Assembly (NCBI GenBank): GCA_035582835.1
Contig: JAYKAV010002639.1
Coordinates: 68,868-132,867, forward strand
Direction: 5' to 3'
Source of the DNA: Phoebastria nigripes
Taxonomy: Eukaryota; Chordata; Aves; Procellariiformes; Diomedeidae
DNA: 64,000 bases
Shown in pieces: positions 34,901-46,900 of the stretch. The notes under the pieces are model-generated. The model saw nothing but the letters and a program-made list of their open reading frames with translations, was not told the origin of the DNA and did no database searches. Position numbers and translations under genes: made by a program. How positions within the stretch are numbered: position 1 is the stretch's first letter; each line of letters opens with the position of its first letter.

Positions 34901-36950
34901 CTTGGCTTCTAGTGCCTCTAAAATTATAAGGCTGGAATTGCTGTCACTGAGTCACAAGTTTGAGTTCGGTGTTTTTTTTTTTTTTACTTGATTGACTTCT
35001 ATTATAGCAAATTATTCTCATTTTGCTTTCCTCAATCTTTCTACTTTCTGTGTACAAGAACCCTGCAAAACAGCATCTGATCTTTATGACAATACATGGT
35101 ATGTTTTGTTCCTGTGCTGGGAAAAAAAAAAAAGGAAGAAATGTTTTCTAATTTTTGAAAAGGTACATATTTAGTCCAGGACAATAAAAAGGTTGACTTC
35201 AGCAATCTTAACTCGAAATCATACCATTGCCAAGAACAGATAAAGACTTGATGCTGAGGGAGGAAAAAAACCTAGTTCAGCACCTCTTCACCACTTTATG
35301 TATCAGTCACGAAAAAAGTGTGTGGATTTAGATTGCTTTCCAACCACCTGACACCCCACTGATGCTGTCAAGTCACAGCTGTTTTTTCACCAGAAGCCAA
35401 TAAAACATAATTCAGCCCATTACATGAGGTGATGTGCCTGGTCCTTAAAGGAAGAAGTATATAAGCATATATATAGTGTAATATAGTTATAGTGGAGGCC
35501 TTGCTCCTTCCTGGCTGGACAGACCCTCATTGCCCAGAAGATGACTGCACAGAACTCTAACGTGAGCCAAAAAGACAGGCAAAAGGATTGTAAATGCTCC
35601 TTTTTGACGAGCTTCCTCACCAGGTCACTGATAACTTTAATTTTTTTCATGTCATGAATGTATGGAGAGACTTTCCCACTGCACAGATAACCTTTCTACC
35701 ACTAGGTAGGAATATGCTGTCTTGCAGGAAATTGTCTCTATTCGAATAATAGCAAAAGTATTACCTCAACCTCTCTATCACTTCTTCCTCAAAGAGTTCT
35801 TACCTTCAAATCTGGCTAGCCCATTTAAATGCTGGAAACATTATTCACAGCAGACTGAGCACCAAGCATCCACTTGGAGAAAGGCTTTCCAGACACCAAG
35901 TGTGCTTTTCTGTCCCTGTTTCTCTTCCTTCCTGTTATTCAAAGTTGTTTTGCCTTTTGATGCTGACTGGGCTGGAAGGAAAGTGGGTCTCCTAGAAGAA
36001 ATAAATTTTTTCCATTTTTCCTATTTAGGTCCTAAACTCATTCTTCTGTTACTGCAATGGCAATGTAGGAGACAAACTGGCATCTTCTCTTGTGTTGATG
36101 TGGCCATGGTCTGTGACACCTTTGTGATAAGCTATTCCTCAATACCTTCAGAAAACTTAACCTGTTACGTTCCCCCTATAATGAAATTTTAATTGGGCTG
36201 AAGAATAATGGTTAAATTATCCAGCTGAAGCTATTTCCACTATATTTTATCTATAGAGAAACAACTTGATTGGTAATGTTTTAAAAACATATTTTTCTTA
36301 GGTTAAATTTGTATTTCTAGTCCAGGTCAGTATTTATGTGAGTTTTTAACTGGGCATACCTGCCATGTTGCACAGGTTTAAATCCATCAACAAACAAACC
36401 CCTAAGACTGGCTACTTAGTTCCCACATGATGTATTTTCCACCAATGCTGTCTTGAAATCACTATTGTAATTTTTGCCAACCCTTCATTATCTTTGTACA
36501 ACCTTACAGCTGACGAACGCAGGCAGGCCCCTAAGCAAGGAGGGTCTCTGGGGAGACCCTGAGACGGGGGGAGAAAGGAAGAACATCAAGTGGCAAAACA
36601 AGCAATGGAGAAGGGAAAGCAGCAGTGCTAAATCCTGATGCTTTTTTGCCTTAGCTTCCTGCCTAGCCAAGGCANAGGAATTCAACGCACCTTATGCACT
36701 AGAAAAATGGATTATCCTTGTTTGACCGCGTGCCCCAGGATGCTGCATGTAAGCCTCCTGATATTATGCTTGCTTTTCTTAACTATCTTTCATGGGCCCC
36801 GGGCTCAAAACCACTGTCCAAGACAACTCAGTTCAGCCCAAGCAACAAGTCAAACTGTTTCAGACAACAGTGTGCTCTACTTAAAAGCTAACACCACTCC
36901 TCTGCTCCATCTGACATAGTGTAGGAGATGCTACACAATTTTCCCCATCT
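28976..36950. other. Intergenic region, no gene recognised
   Basis: About 8 kb between the PHIP 3' end and a CR1 copy. Open frames of 60-156 codons occur on both strands but overlap one another and lack splice context or family resemblance. No RNA gene was recognised. Confidence 0.55.
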
Positions 36951-37216
36951 ATAGAATCATTGAATGGTTTGGGTTGGAAGGGACCTTTAAAGGTCATCTA
37001 GCCCAACCCCCCTGCCATGGGCAGGGACATCTCCAGCTAGATCAGGTTGCTCAGAGCCCCGTCCAACCTGACCTTGAATGTTTCCAGGGATGGGGCATCT
37101 ACCACCTCTCTGGGCAACCTGTGCCAGTGTTTCACCACCCTCATTGCAAAAAATTTCTTCCCTGTGTGAATCTACCCTCCTTTAGTTTAAAACTTGTCCT
37201 GTCGCAACAGGCCCTA
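36951..37216 (-). mobile_element. CR1 LINE 3' end, antisense
   Basis: Starts with ATAGAATCATTGAATGGTTT, the inverted CR1 terminus. It then shows GGTTGGAAGGGACCTTTAAA, GGGATGGGGCATCTACCACC, GGGCAACCTGTGCCAGTGTT and AAATTTCTTCCCTGTGTGAA, all CR1 3' landmarks in reverse orientation. It differs in sequence from the CR1 copies at 1-261 and 38125, so it is another subfamily or an older insertion. Confidence 0.93.
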
Positions 37217-38124
37217 TTATGAAGAATGATATAAGAAGAAGATTATGAAGAGGAGACATAATGACTTGTTAGGTGACTAATAATACTGTGTATTGGGCCA
37301 CTATTTGTACTATACATTGTTGATTTTATCCACAAGAGAAAGCAGGAGGTCTTTCAGTCTGTATCATCACACGGTGTAGTCCCTGCATTTTTCAAATTAT
37401 TTCTGAGACCATTTTTGCTTTTAGCATGTGCCTGCAGGAAAAAGTACTTTCTGAAGTTTTTCATTTGAAAAGTGTAACTATTGCTATGTTACGGAAGAAA
37501 CCATGGAAAGTAAGCTACATTATTGAACTACGGGCAGCTCGATAACATTTTCCCTTTTTTTCACGGTACTGCCCTTTACAGAGACGTGCTCAGTAAGCAA
37601 GAAGAGATGGCTAGAACATTTCCTCTCCCTCGGTATGACTCAACATTTGCTACTGCTGAATTTCCCCTGTTGTTTGTAATGTTCCGTTGCTCTCATCTCT
37701 CTGGGTCATTTGCAGTTTGAGTCTATCCTCTTCTGTTTGCTCCCACTCTGATTTGGGTGTCATCAACAAATTTGATCGCCGTTGAATTTACGCTAAAGAA
37801 ATCCCTGACGAAGAGGAGACTCATTAACAGGCTTCGACCCCCGTGCAGGAGCTCAGCAGTCACAGGCCCAGAGGGAGGCTCTGCTTGACGGCTGACATGT
37901 GCACTATCGAAACCACGCAGGAGACTTTAGTTTCACCTGCGCCTTCGTCCATCTGTGACAAAACCAAGCCCAGGGACCACCACCAAGTGCTCTCTGAAAT
38001 ACCAGCAGGGTGGTTAGAGGCACATGGTGAGGCTGGGTTAAAAGTTTATGTTAAAACACAACGCCTTTTGCATAAAGAGAACTTCTTCCCAACTTCCATT
38101 CGTAGCAGGTTAAAGGCACTTACC

Positions 38125-38196
38125 ATAGAATCATTAAGGTTGGAAAAGACCTCTAAGATCATCAAGTCCAACCGTCAACCCAACACCACCACTTGT
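38125..38196 (-). mobile_element. Short 5'-truncated CR1, antisense
   Basis: Begins ATAGAATCATTAAGGTTGGA and runs to about CACCACCA. The first 67 bases are the exact reverse complement of the end of the CR1 at 1-261. Such short 3'-only copies are typical of CR1 truncation. It lies about 0.4 kb upstream of the CpG island. Confidence 0.9.
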
Positions 38197-38489
38197 CCAC
38201 CTTCACAGGAAAACATGACTTAAATAAGGGAGTTGCAAAATTCATTTACTTAAAATTAACCTGCAAAAATAAATAAAACCTTTTTCTTTCTTTCTTTATA
38301 ATCTCCTTAAAAATGGCAAGGGTGTAAAGTCCACCCAGGTGTTTGTTTTGTTGCGTTTTGAGAATGAGAAATCCTGATCTGATCCACCCCNGGAGCCTTT
38401 CCACGCAAGGGGAAGACGACCGCCAGTCTGGGAGAAGGGGGTAACCCCCCGGCCTGAAAACCTGACCCGGGCGTCAGGCACAGCGTGCA

Positions 38490-39180
38490 TCATTCTGGGT
38501 TCATTTTAGGCGTTAAAACGTTTATGCCGGGGAGGGCACGAAGCCGAGAGCGGCCCCGTCCCGCCGCTCCCCTCAGCCGCACAAGATGTCCGCCGGCNTC
38601 CAACGCCCGCTAACGGCCGCTACCTGCCGCCAGGCGCCGCCGGCGGCTCGCGCCCCGCCCCGCCCCGCCCCACCTGGGAGCCCAGCCCCTCGCCGGCCCC
38701 CGGAGCCCAGCGGAGCCGAGCCGAGCCGAGCCGAGCGGAGGGGGCCCGACACCTGCCGCCCGGAGCTGCGGCCACCGCCGGGTGAGGGGCTGCCTGCGGC
38801 AGCGCGGCGGCTGTGCGGGGGGCCGGGAGGGAAGGGAGGGTCGCGGGGCGGCGCCACCACCTGCCGCCGCCGTGCAGCCCCGGGCCGGCTCCCCTCAGCC
38901 GCTGGGGCGAGGGCTGAGGGCCGGTGGTCCGGGGGAGGAGGGCTGCAGGGCTGTCCTGGGCCGCGGCAACCCCTCGGTGTGGGCAGCCCGCCCCGCCGCC
39001 TCACCTGCCCGCTGGTCGGCTTCGTGCCGTTGGTCCCCGGGCTTGTGGCAGAAACACTGGCCGGCGGCTCAGCGGCTTCCCCCGGCTGCGGTGGGCGCTG
39101 CGGCTCGGCCGTGCGCTGGGCTCCCAGCTGGGTGCGCCCAGGCGTTTGTCAGGTGGGGTAAAGGCATGGCGCGTTTCTGA
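38490..39180 (+). promoter_or_regulatory. CpG island, probable promoter and non-coding first exon of the YccV-domain gene
   Basis: GC- and CpG-rich for about 700 bases in an AT-rich setting. It contains a CCCCG(CCCCG)n GC-box run at about 38652-38673 (SP1-type) and a GAGCC tandem at about 38711-38737. No TATA box is evident. A donor GTGAGG at 38782 could end a first exon. Joining the open frame beginning at 38586 through that donor to the exon at 40740 gives an immediate stop, so this exon is best read as 5' UTR. Confidence 0.7.
38652..38737 (+). repeat. GC-box run and (GAGCC)n tandem in CpG island
   Basis: Three to four CCCCG units (38652-38673), then after about 40 bases a run of five GAGCC-type units. 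Low-complexity promoter sequence that could bind SP/KLF factors. Confidence 0.7.
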
Positions 39181-40739
39181 CAGGTTTTCAGGTACTTCAG
39201 AATATGCGCCAAAGTACTTTGATTCTGTGGGGTTCCAGCTTTGGTCCAGGCTCTCTCTCCGTCTGCTACCGCATCCTTTCTGTCTGGTGGATCCAGCTGC
39301 TCAAAAAGCTGCTTTCAGAAATCGGAGAAAGAGCTGCAGCGACAGAAGTTGTATGGTCGTGTTGCGTAAACGCTGCGGGCAAAGTGGTAGCGTTCCCCGG
39401 GGGTCCTGTCCAGCTCTCCAGCCTAGCAGACTGGTGATGGTTATTTTGTTTAACTGATACATGACTATTCCTCTCCCCCCGATATAGTGAGTAAACAAGT
39501 ACCCTAGATGTACAACGACTGATAATGTCTAAAATTAGGAGGTGTTTTTTCTTTGCTGTTGGCTCTAAAGCAAGTAATGCAGAAGTGAAAAATACAGTTT
39601 CTGGTAACTGTTCATCACAGGCACAGATGTTTTCATATTCCTTACAATATTCTTTGGGCCTCCTTCAGCATTATTTTGTGATCTTGACTACCTTTGCTAT
39701 AGGCAGTTTTCATAAATCTAACTTCCCATGTACATGTGTACTGGATATATTACAGTAACCCAAATTATTGTGTAAATGACCTAAATTAGGATAGCAGGAA
39801 CTAGAAGCAACTCAGAAACAACTGAAACAATTTGCTTGTGCTTCCAAGCTGAGTGCTCTACTAGAGAGTAGTAGCTGTAACAGCCACTGCTGGAGACTAA
39901 TGAGACAGAACGGAGAGTGGATGTAGATGACTCTTTGAAGGCTGCAGTAAACCTGTGTACTCTGAGAATGCGTGTGGAAAAGATACAAATCTCGAATTTC
40001 AGCAAGTCCTAGTTCTCTTTTGAAAAATCCTCACAGATGTAAAAAGACAGTAAATGTGCACCTCAGCTGGAGGTGAATATCTTAATTTGAAGAGTCAGGA
40101 ATCTCTTAATGCATTGGTAAGGTGTGGCAGGTGCCTGTGGAATGAATGGTGATGTCAAATCCTTTTCTAGTCTAATGATGGGACTTTGGCACACATTGAT
40201 ATCATCTTGGTATGATGCTGTGCATGCCTTCGATCTGAAAGAAAAATCTCTTAGTTCTGTCGTATGCACAATAATCACTGCATCTAAATAGATTTTTCTT
40301 GAGGCCATCAGTCTGATATGTCAGACACGTTTAATACACTTAATTAGATGATAAAGCAGCGCAATGAATTTTGTTCATGGAGAGCGGCTTTTTATCGCAC
40401 ATTGGACAACCATACAACTTCCAGGTTCCTTTTTTTTCTTTTTTCTGTTTCCAGATGAAAGAGATGTCTGTATAACTCTTAACTAGGTTTTTGTTTTCCT
40501 TGTCTTGTGAAGCTGTCTACTTTAGTCTTTTATTAGTTTTTATAAGTACCCTCAAAATTAATGCAGTTTGACCTAATTTAGGTGTGCTCTGGCTGTAACT
40601 GAAATGTGTGTGTACAGATTGTATATTATCTTGTGAACCAACAAAACAATCTGAAGGAAACTTTTAAGTACTACACAACTAGCAAAGCTGATGGCTACAT
40701 TTTTTGTCTCTACTGTTTTTTTTTTCTTCCTCTTTTCAG

Positions 40740-40910
40740 ATTAAAGAGCAGGGAAGTGTCTTTGAAGAAACTTCCTCTTGGAATGCCTCTCATCAATACA
40801 GCTGCAGCTCTGCAGATTTGCGTGCTGCTGTCTGCACTTCCTGCACAGTATTTCATATCCCAGTGGTACGGAACAGACTCTGCTCAGCGCATCCAAATAA
40901 CAGAAAGGTT
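40740..40910 (+). CDS. YccV-domain gene exon 2 (start codon exon)
   Basis: Exon from acceptor TTTTCAG to donor GTAAGT; the coding part starts at 40783. It encodes the hydrophobic N-terminus and SQWYGTDSAQRIQITER. The 43 bases before the ATG have no in-frame stop, so an upstream coding extension is not strictly excluded. Confidence 0.82.
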
Positions 40911-43900
40911 GTAAGTCTCTTCTTCCCTACTGTATTTATTTATAAGAGAGTTCTCTTTCTCATCCCCAATGACACTTTGTCCTGGAAAGTTGGAGTGTGG
41001 GTGGAACACACTGGCCATTCCTACACGAAAACAACATTCAAATCATACCTCAGACATTTTTGTGGCTTAATGTGACTGTATTTAGTTGTTTAAAGATGTC
41101 CTTCAAAATTTGAGTAACAACCATTGTTTTCTTCACATGAAAATCTGTGTATAATCTGTGTGAGTGCATGACTGTGCCTTAATCTCATTCTGCTTTTGGA
41201 CATTCCAATATACGTTACTATGGGTTACGTCCCTTTAAAAAGGGGGAAATGAAGTGTTTGATTAGTAAGACTATTTCTAACTTTCCATTACCTTTTGACA
41301 CTTACTGTTAAAATAGATTTTCTTGCATAGTATGACTCAGTACAGAGTCTTAACCAATAAAAATTCATTCATAGTAAATTACTTAAGGCAGTCTTAATGA
41401 TAGAGTTAAGTAGTGCCATTTTGTATATGAAGTTATGTATTGACAGGGTCGCACGCATCTATCTCCAAATGTAAAGTGGAGAATACTGCATCAGGTCCAA
41501 ATATTTGATAGTGGTAACCGTTGGCAAGTGTTGGTATCTTGAAGATGAACCATGTGAAGAGAGACTTCTGTGACTTAGTTTTAACAGTGCAGCTTGTGTA
41601 GTGCATTGGTTGTGTGGTTCATCTGTAGAACTCAAATACGTGAAGTAATGAGACCAAAGACTGGCCTGGTGAAAAAAGAACTAAGCCTGGCTTTGTGTGT
41701 AAAGACCCAGATTTAAATAATTTTCAGGTTTCATGGCATGAGTCAGCTACTAACCATTTAGATTTATGCAAGAACTTTTAGGCTATTTTTTAATAGTCTT
41801 TTGATTACATGCACCATTTTTGAAATGTCTCATGCTCACTATTCTCAAGTAACAGTTGAAACTGCAGAATCTGATGCAATTCAGTGATTCCTATGGTCTG
41901 AGTACAGAAAGCAAGCAACCTTGTCATGAAAAATGGCATTTTCCAAAATTTACATATGGTTTACTGGTAGAAGTGATGATTGAAAGAATATTCATTTGCA
42001 GTCTAGATATTAATCTTGAGGAGAACTTGTTCCTGGTCACTGACTTTTTTTCCCTGTTTGCTACAGAAGCAAAGCCTTAAAGTTTAAATATTAAAAAAAT
42101 TATATTCAAATACTATAGAAGGTTTTTAAAACAATGTGATGATCATTTTTACTACTAAAGGATAATTGCCTCCTGGAGCAGCTTTACAAAATCTTGCTTG
42201 AGTCTGGATGCGTGGGCAGATCGTTTAAAGCTGTGGCTATCAAAGACAAGGTAGGATATTACATACTGTCTACACTTAAGAATAAATTTCAAACATAGCC
42301 TCTTCTTAACAGGGTGGTATGCTGTAGGGGTGAAATAAGTAACAAAGGGGAAATGTCTCTTATTTTCTTGTTGAGACTGATTTGGGACTTTCCACCAGTT
42401 TTAAGAAAACCTTTTGCCTATATTCTACACAAACATGCAATGTGAACTCCNTGCAAAACTAAATATATATCATGGCAGTAATTCTATACATGTTATCCTC
42501 TACTTTAAACTTATCTGATTGTGAAGTCAGGAGGATTAACCATATTAATGACTGTAAGCAGCTACATGTTTGTAGGATCAGATCCTACAACATGGGATGG
42601 ACATCTTACACTGCATATGGTAGTTCAGGAAAACTTGAAACTGAATTAGAAAATGCAGATGGGAAATCTGTGGGTTTAGGAAGAAGGGGAAACTTGATTA
42701 TTGGACATGTGACAATGAGTTGGTCTAGAAAAAGTAAGATTATATCCATTTATATATACACCATTTTAATTTAAGACGACTGTTGCTTGTACGTGTTTGG
42801 GGAAGTTAAAAGGTTGGTTTGTGAGATTTAATTCTTGTATAGTAGAAATACTCCAAAGGTTTTACCTTGTCTGGACCTTCAGAGATCCTTTATTATTGAT
42901 CCATGTACAATAATCAAGGATGTCAAGTCCTCTGAACTGTGGAAGAGTCAGGCTTAGTTTTGCCCCCAGGAAAGCCTAGGGGAACAGTATATGGATGGAA
43001 ACAGAAACTGTGCTTTTCTTAGGTTCACCATAAATTGCTTTGCAACTTTGTGGAAAGCTCCAGGCATATCTAAAGATAAAGCCTTCAAAGACCAAATGAT
43101 CCTTTGGAGCTGCTTGTGTCTTCTGAATATCTCATATTATAAAGAATTGGTTATCCTAAAAATATGTTGACATTTGAGACCTTCCAAACCTACTATACTA
43201 GCTGCTGTTTTCAACAATGCAGTCTGACAAGTCAGGATATTTGCCCATTCCTGCTCCTGTTAAAAGATATTTGTCAACCTTAAGTCTTCCTACAGATTTG
43301 AGCTAAACCAAGACTTTTTAAAAAAAGTATTGTTTGCACAGTTGTGGAACTTGCTCTTACTTTCTTCCAGGCAGGGTGAAGGGAGTAAGACTGAAAGAGG
43401 GAAGGTGGTGAACACCATAAAAGAGGAAGGAGACTAGGACAACCTATAGTTCTTTGGCACCAAGAGGTTGCTGACTGGTATGGATGGAGAATGTTGACCC
43501 AAATACATTTGTTCATAGACTGCTCCTGTTACATTGCCAGCAGAAGGAATATTTTAAAGTTCTCCCCACTAAATGTTGAGTTTGCTCATTGTTTCTTTAC
43601 ACTTTCTGTTTTTCACAATGGCAATGAAAACCATAAGCCATTTCCCCTTTTTAAAGATGTCCCTCCCCTAGCCCCCACCCTTTAAATTCACATGAAATTC
43701 AGCCTAGTGCAGAAGGAGAAGTTATACTTATTGTAGCCTTAAGCTGGGACTCATTGCCAGACACCTTGTCCATACCAATGTTAACCAATCTTTAAAGATT
43801 TCACAATAGAATTTACAAAAGATACTGAAGAATCACTCTGTTAGAGTTCAGAATAATATTTGCTTACCTATAGAAAATAAATGGGTTTCCTCTGATATAA

Positions 43901-46900
43901 AAATTATGATGCAGCTGTAGAGTTACATATTCAAAGAAATTAGATTCATACTCTTTTCTCCTGTTGGAACAAGTTCTTTTGTCCTGTGTATTCCTTAAAA
44001 GCAGTTTTAATGTAAAACTCTCATTCTCTTTGGCTTCAAATTGTGAAGAATTTTGTATCAAAGGCTTTGCTGTATCCCTCTATTCAGACAGATGCTTAAG
44101 ATAGTAATAATCAGAAGGCCGATTATCCTAAAACTCACTTTCTAAAGAACTTGTTTGAATGTTGGGTTATTAATTTTACATTTTAGGAATTGGTACTATG
44201 GAGAAAAGAAAACTAAAATTGGCGACAATGAAGCAGAAACCCATTCTTATTTTGCAGGTATTGGAGTCTTTGCAATCCTTTTGGATTTTGCTTGTGATAT
44301 TGTCTTCTATAAGGTCTTCTATAGTGGATTTCTNTACTTGCTTTGTAAATGTTAGTCTGTTTTGTTTTGGGTTTTTTTTTTTCCTTCTCTCTAAACATTA
44401 TTGATAATACTCAGTAAGCAAAACAGAAAATGTAAAATCCAAGGCCTTTTCACCCTGTGTTGTGTAACAGTATCAATATGATGTACTATATGTACCTATC
44501 TATTTTATTGAATAGATCTGAGTGTGCCTATTTTGTATTGATGTATGAAACAGTGGCATAGCTTTCACTTGATTCAAATGAACTGATTTAGATCAACTTC
44601 ATAAAAGGAAGAAGGAAACATTTGATCAGTCTGCTCCTGGAAAGAAATTCCCCGCAGTCAAACTGAATAGAGGAATTCTGTGACCTAAACTGGAAAAAAC
44701 TAATGGCAAAATCAGTTAGCATGTGTAAGCACTGTAAAACATTGTATGTAAGGCTTAAGTAATTGTCAATACATACACGTGTTTATGCTTTCCAAAACTC
44801 TGTTAAGACCCCTATGTAGTATCAAAGGCATACAAATAGAAAAATGCATTCCTTGGTGGATGCTGCTTTGTCAAATATCATAGTAAAATTCTGGGGGGAA
44901 AAAAACAAAGTGCCTGTTCCCGTGTTTACTTTGCCTATTAATCTAAGCATCACTTCTCTTCTGATAGAAGTCAGGAGAATGTCTGTTTAAATGTTTAATA
45001 TACTTGATCAAACACTTATCCTTGCTAAGTCTCTTTCTTTATTAAATTAGAATCAACTCATGTTCGCAGTCCAAAGCCTGAATATATTCAGTTCAGTGTG
45101 GGACAGGTAATAGTTCACAAAAGGTTTGGCTATTCAGGAGTCATTGTTGGATGGGATGTAAAAGCTAAAGCTCCAGAAGAATGGCTACAACACAAATATC
45201 CTCCAGCGAAACAGGTTTGAATGTATTAAACTCCTTCTTTATTAATACATACACAGAATAACTCAGGTTAAAAAAAAAACAACTCAGAAACACTGTTACA
45301 GACAGACTTCCTGCTAACCTAATGGAAAATACTTAAGAGTTCCATATCACTTGTGCAGCTAAGCNATACCTCTGCTGCTTCTGCGCTGTTCTCCCAGTAG
45401 AGCTTTGCTTTTGCACCAATGATTGGTTAAGCTTCGCTGGTCAGGGTTGTAACGGACATGTCTCGAATTAAAATTACTCACTTTTAATACACAGTGTTGT
45501 ATTTAAAGTAGCAGTGTCAACCTGTAATGTTTGAACAGATTTCTCGTGGTGTATTACTAAAGTTGAGAGGCTGTTACAACTTTTGTCTGATCTTCCAGTG
45601 TAGGTATAATTGGTAACATCTTCATTGCACCTAAGAAATGCAAGTAATCCCTTGTGTTTAATCAATTTCAGTTAGAAAGCAATGTTTTTGGGGATCTGGA
45701 CACTTGGAATGTAAATCTATTTAACAACGTATTTTTGTTAGAATTCTTGAAACTTTTGGAATTCTCTAGCCTAAGTCCTTGTTGTATTTGAAAATCAGAT
45801 GCTACATCTTTGTTGACAGTGCTGCTCTGATAATACAGCACTGCATACTCTGTGGGTTGGCCGCTGACATGCTGCTTAAGTGGCAGGAAGGCACTAGTCA
45901 TTAAGTCAAAGAGGACTGGAAAAAAGGAAAAAATGAGAAACTCTGCCTGTAGCAGAGAATTCATGTTCAGCTGGGAGCAGATATTCAGTCCTCTTTTATG
46001 CATTTTGTTCCTTCCCCGCTGTAATTTTACCCACCTGCCACTCATTTTTGGCTTCTAAAGCACCTGCATCCTTGCTTTCTTTTCTCCTCTCCTTTTCTCC
46101 TCTCAGTATTGTTGTCACCAACTGAACACCCATGAATTTCCCATCAGGTGTTCTGATTCTTTTTATGTACCTTACATTGTTCTGTTCTCCCAGTGACGTT
46201 GTGTTCATCTCTATTGTTTTAATTTCAATAGCAATCACATGTGGTTTAAGTGTGTGTTTTTTGGGGTTTTTTTGACTTGCCTTTGCCTTTTCACGTTACA
46301 TGCATCAGCTGTGCAAAATGCCTTCTGACCTTTGCGAGGCAACTACTAAGCTTGGTGCTTGCAAATCCCCTCTAAACATTAGCCAGGCTTTCAGCCCAAC
46401 TTTTCCTTGCCTTTCTTGACTTTCAGTTCTTTACTATGCTGTTGAGCAGAGGCCACTGCCTGTCACATTGATCAATACTAACTGCTTCATAAACTCCAGT
46501 TATCTGTGTGTATTCATCCATCACTTTTTTATGTTTAGATTGTGGGTTACTTTGGGCAGGGATGTTTATGGATAGTAGTGAGCACGGCCCATGATTTGGG
46601 TTCATAGGCACTGTGAAAATAATAGTAAGCCACACTTCTTTCTTGGCTGGACGATTTTTATATATATGTGGAAGTTGCCTTAGCTCTGTCCAGGATTGGG
46701 ACCAGGATTGTCAGAGGTGGTATTATGCTCTGAATTTGCCTCTCTCTCTCTCTGGTGTTCTCTGTTGCCACTTGTGAAGGAAGAAGGGTGACTAACAAAT
46801 TGTTATGATGGGACCTATATACAAAAAGCAGGGATACTCTCAGTCATGTTTCTTGCAAGATCTATGGGAGAAAAGGTTAATTAAAATCTTGACTCTTAAA

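Noticed and set aside
35722..36192. Plus-strand open frame of 156 codons in the intergenic region
   Set aside because: Low-complexity hydrophobic/aromatic translation without a recognisable family; likely chance.
38586..39161. Long plus-strand open frame of 191 codons in the CpG island
   Set aside because: Its composition is Pro/Ala/Arg-rich as expected from GC-rich DNA, the overlapping minus frame is equally long, and splicing to the next exon gives an immediate stop.
42161..42250. Phase-0 reading DNCLLEQLYKILLESGCVGR of the YccV-gene exon
   Set aside because: It is open within the exon but gives a stop soon after joining the next exon. The other phase continues into the YccV domain.
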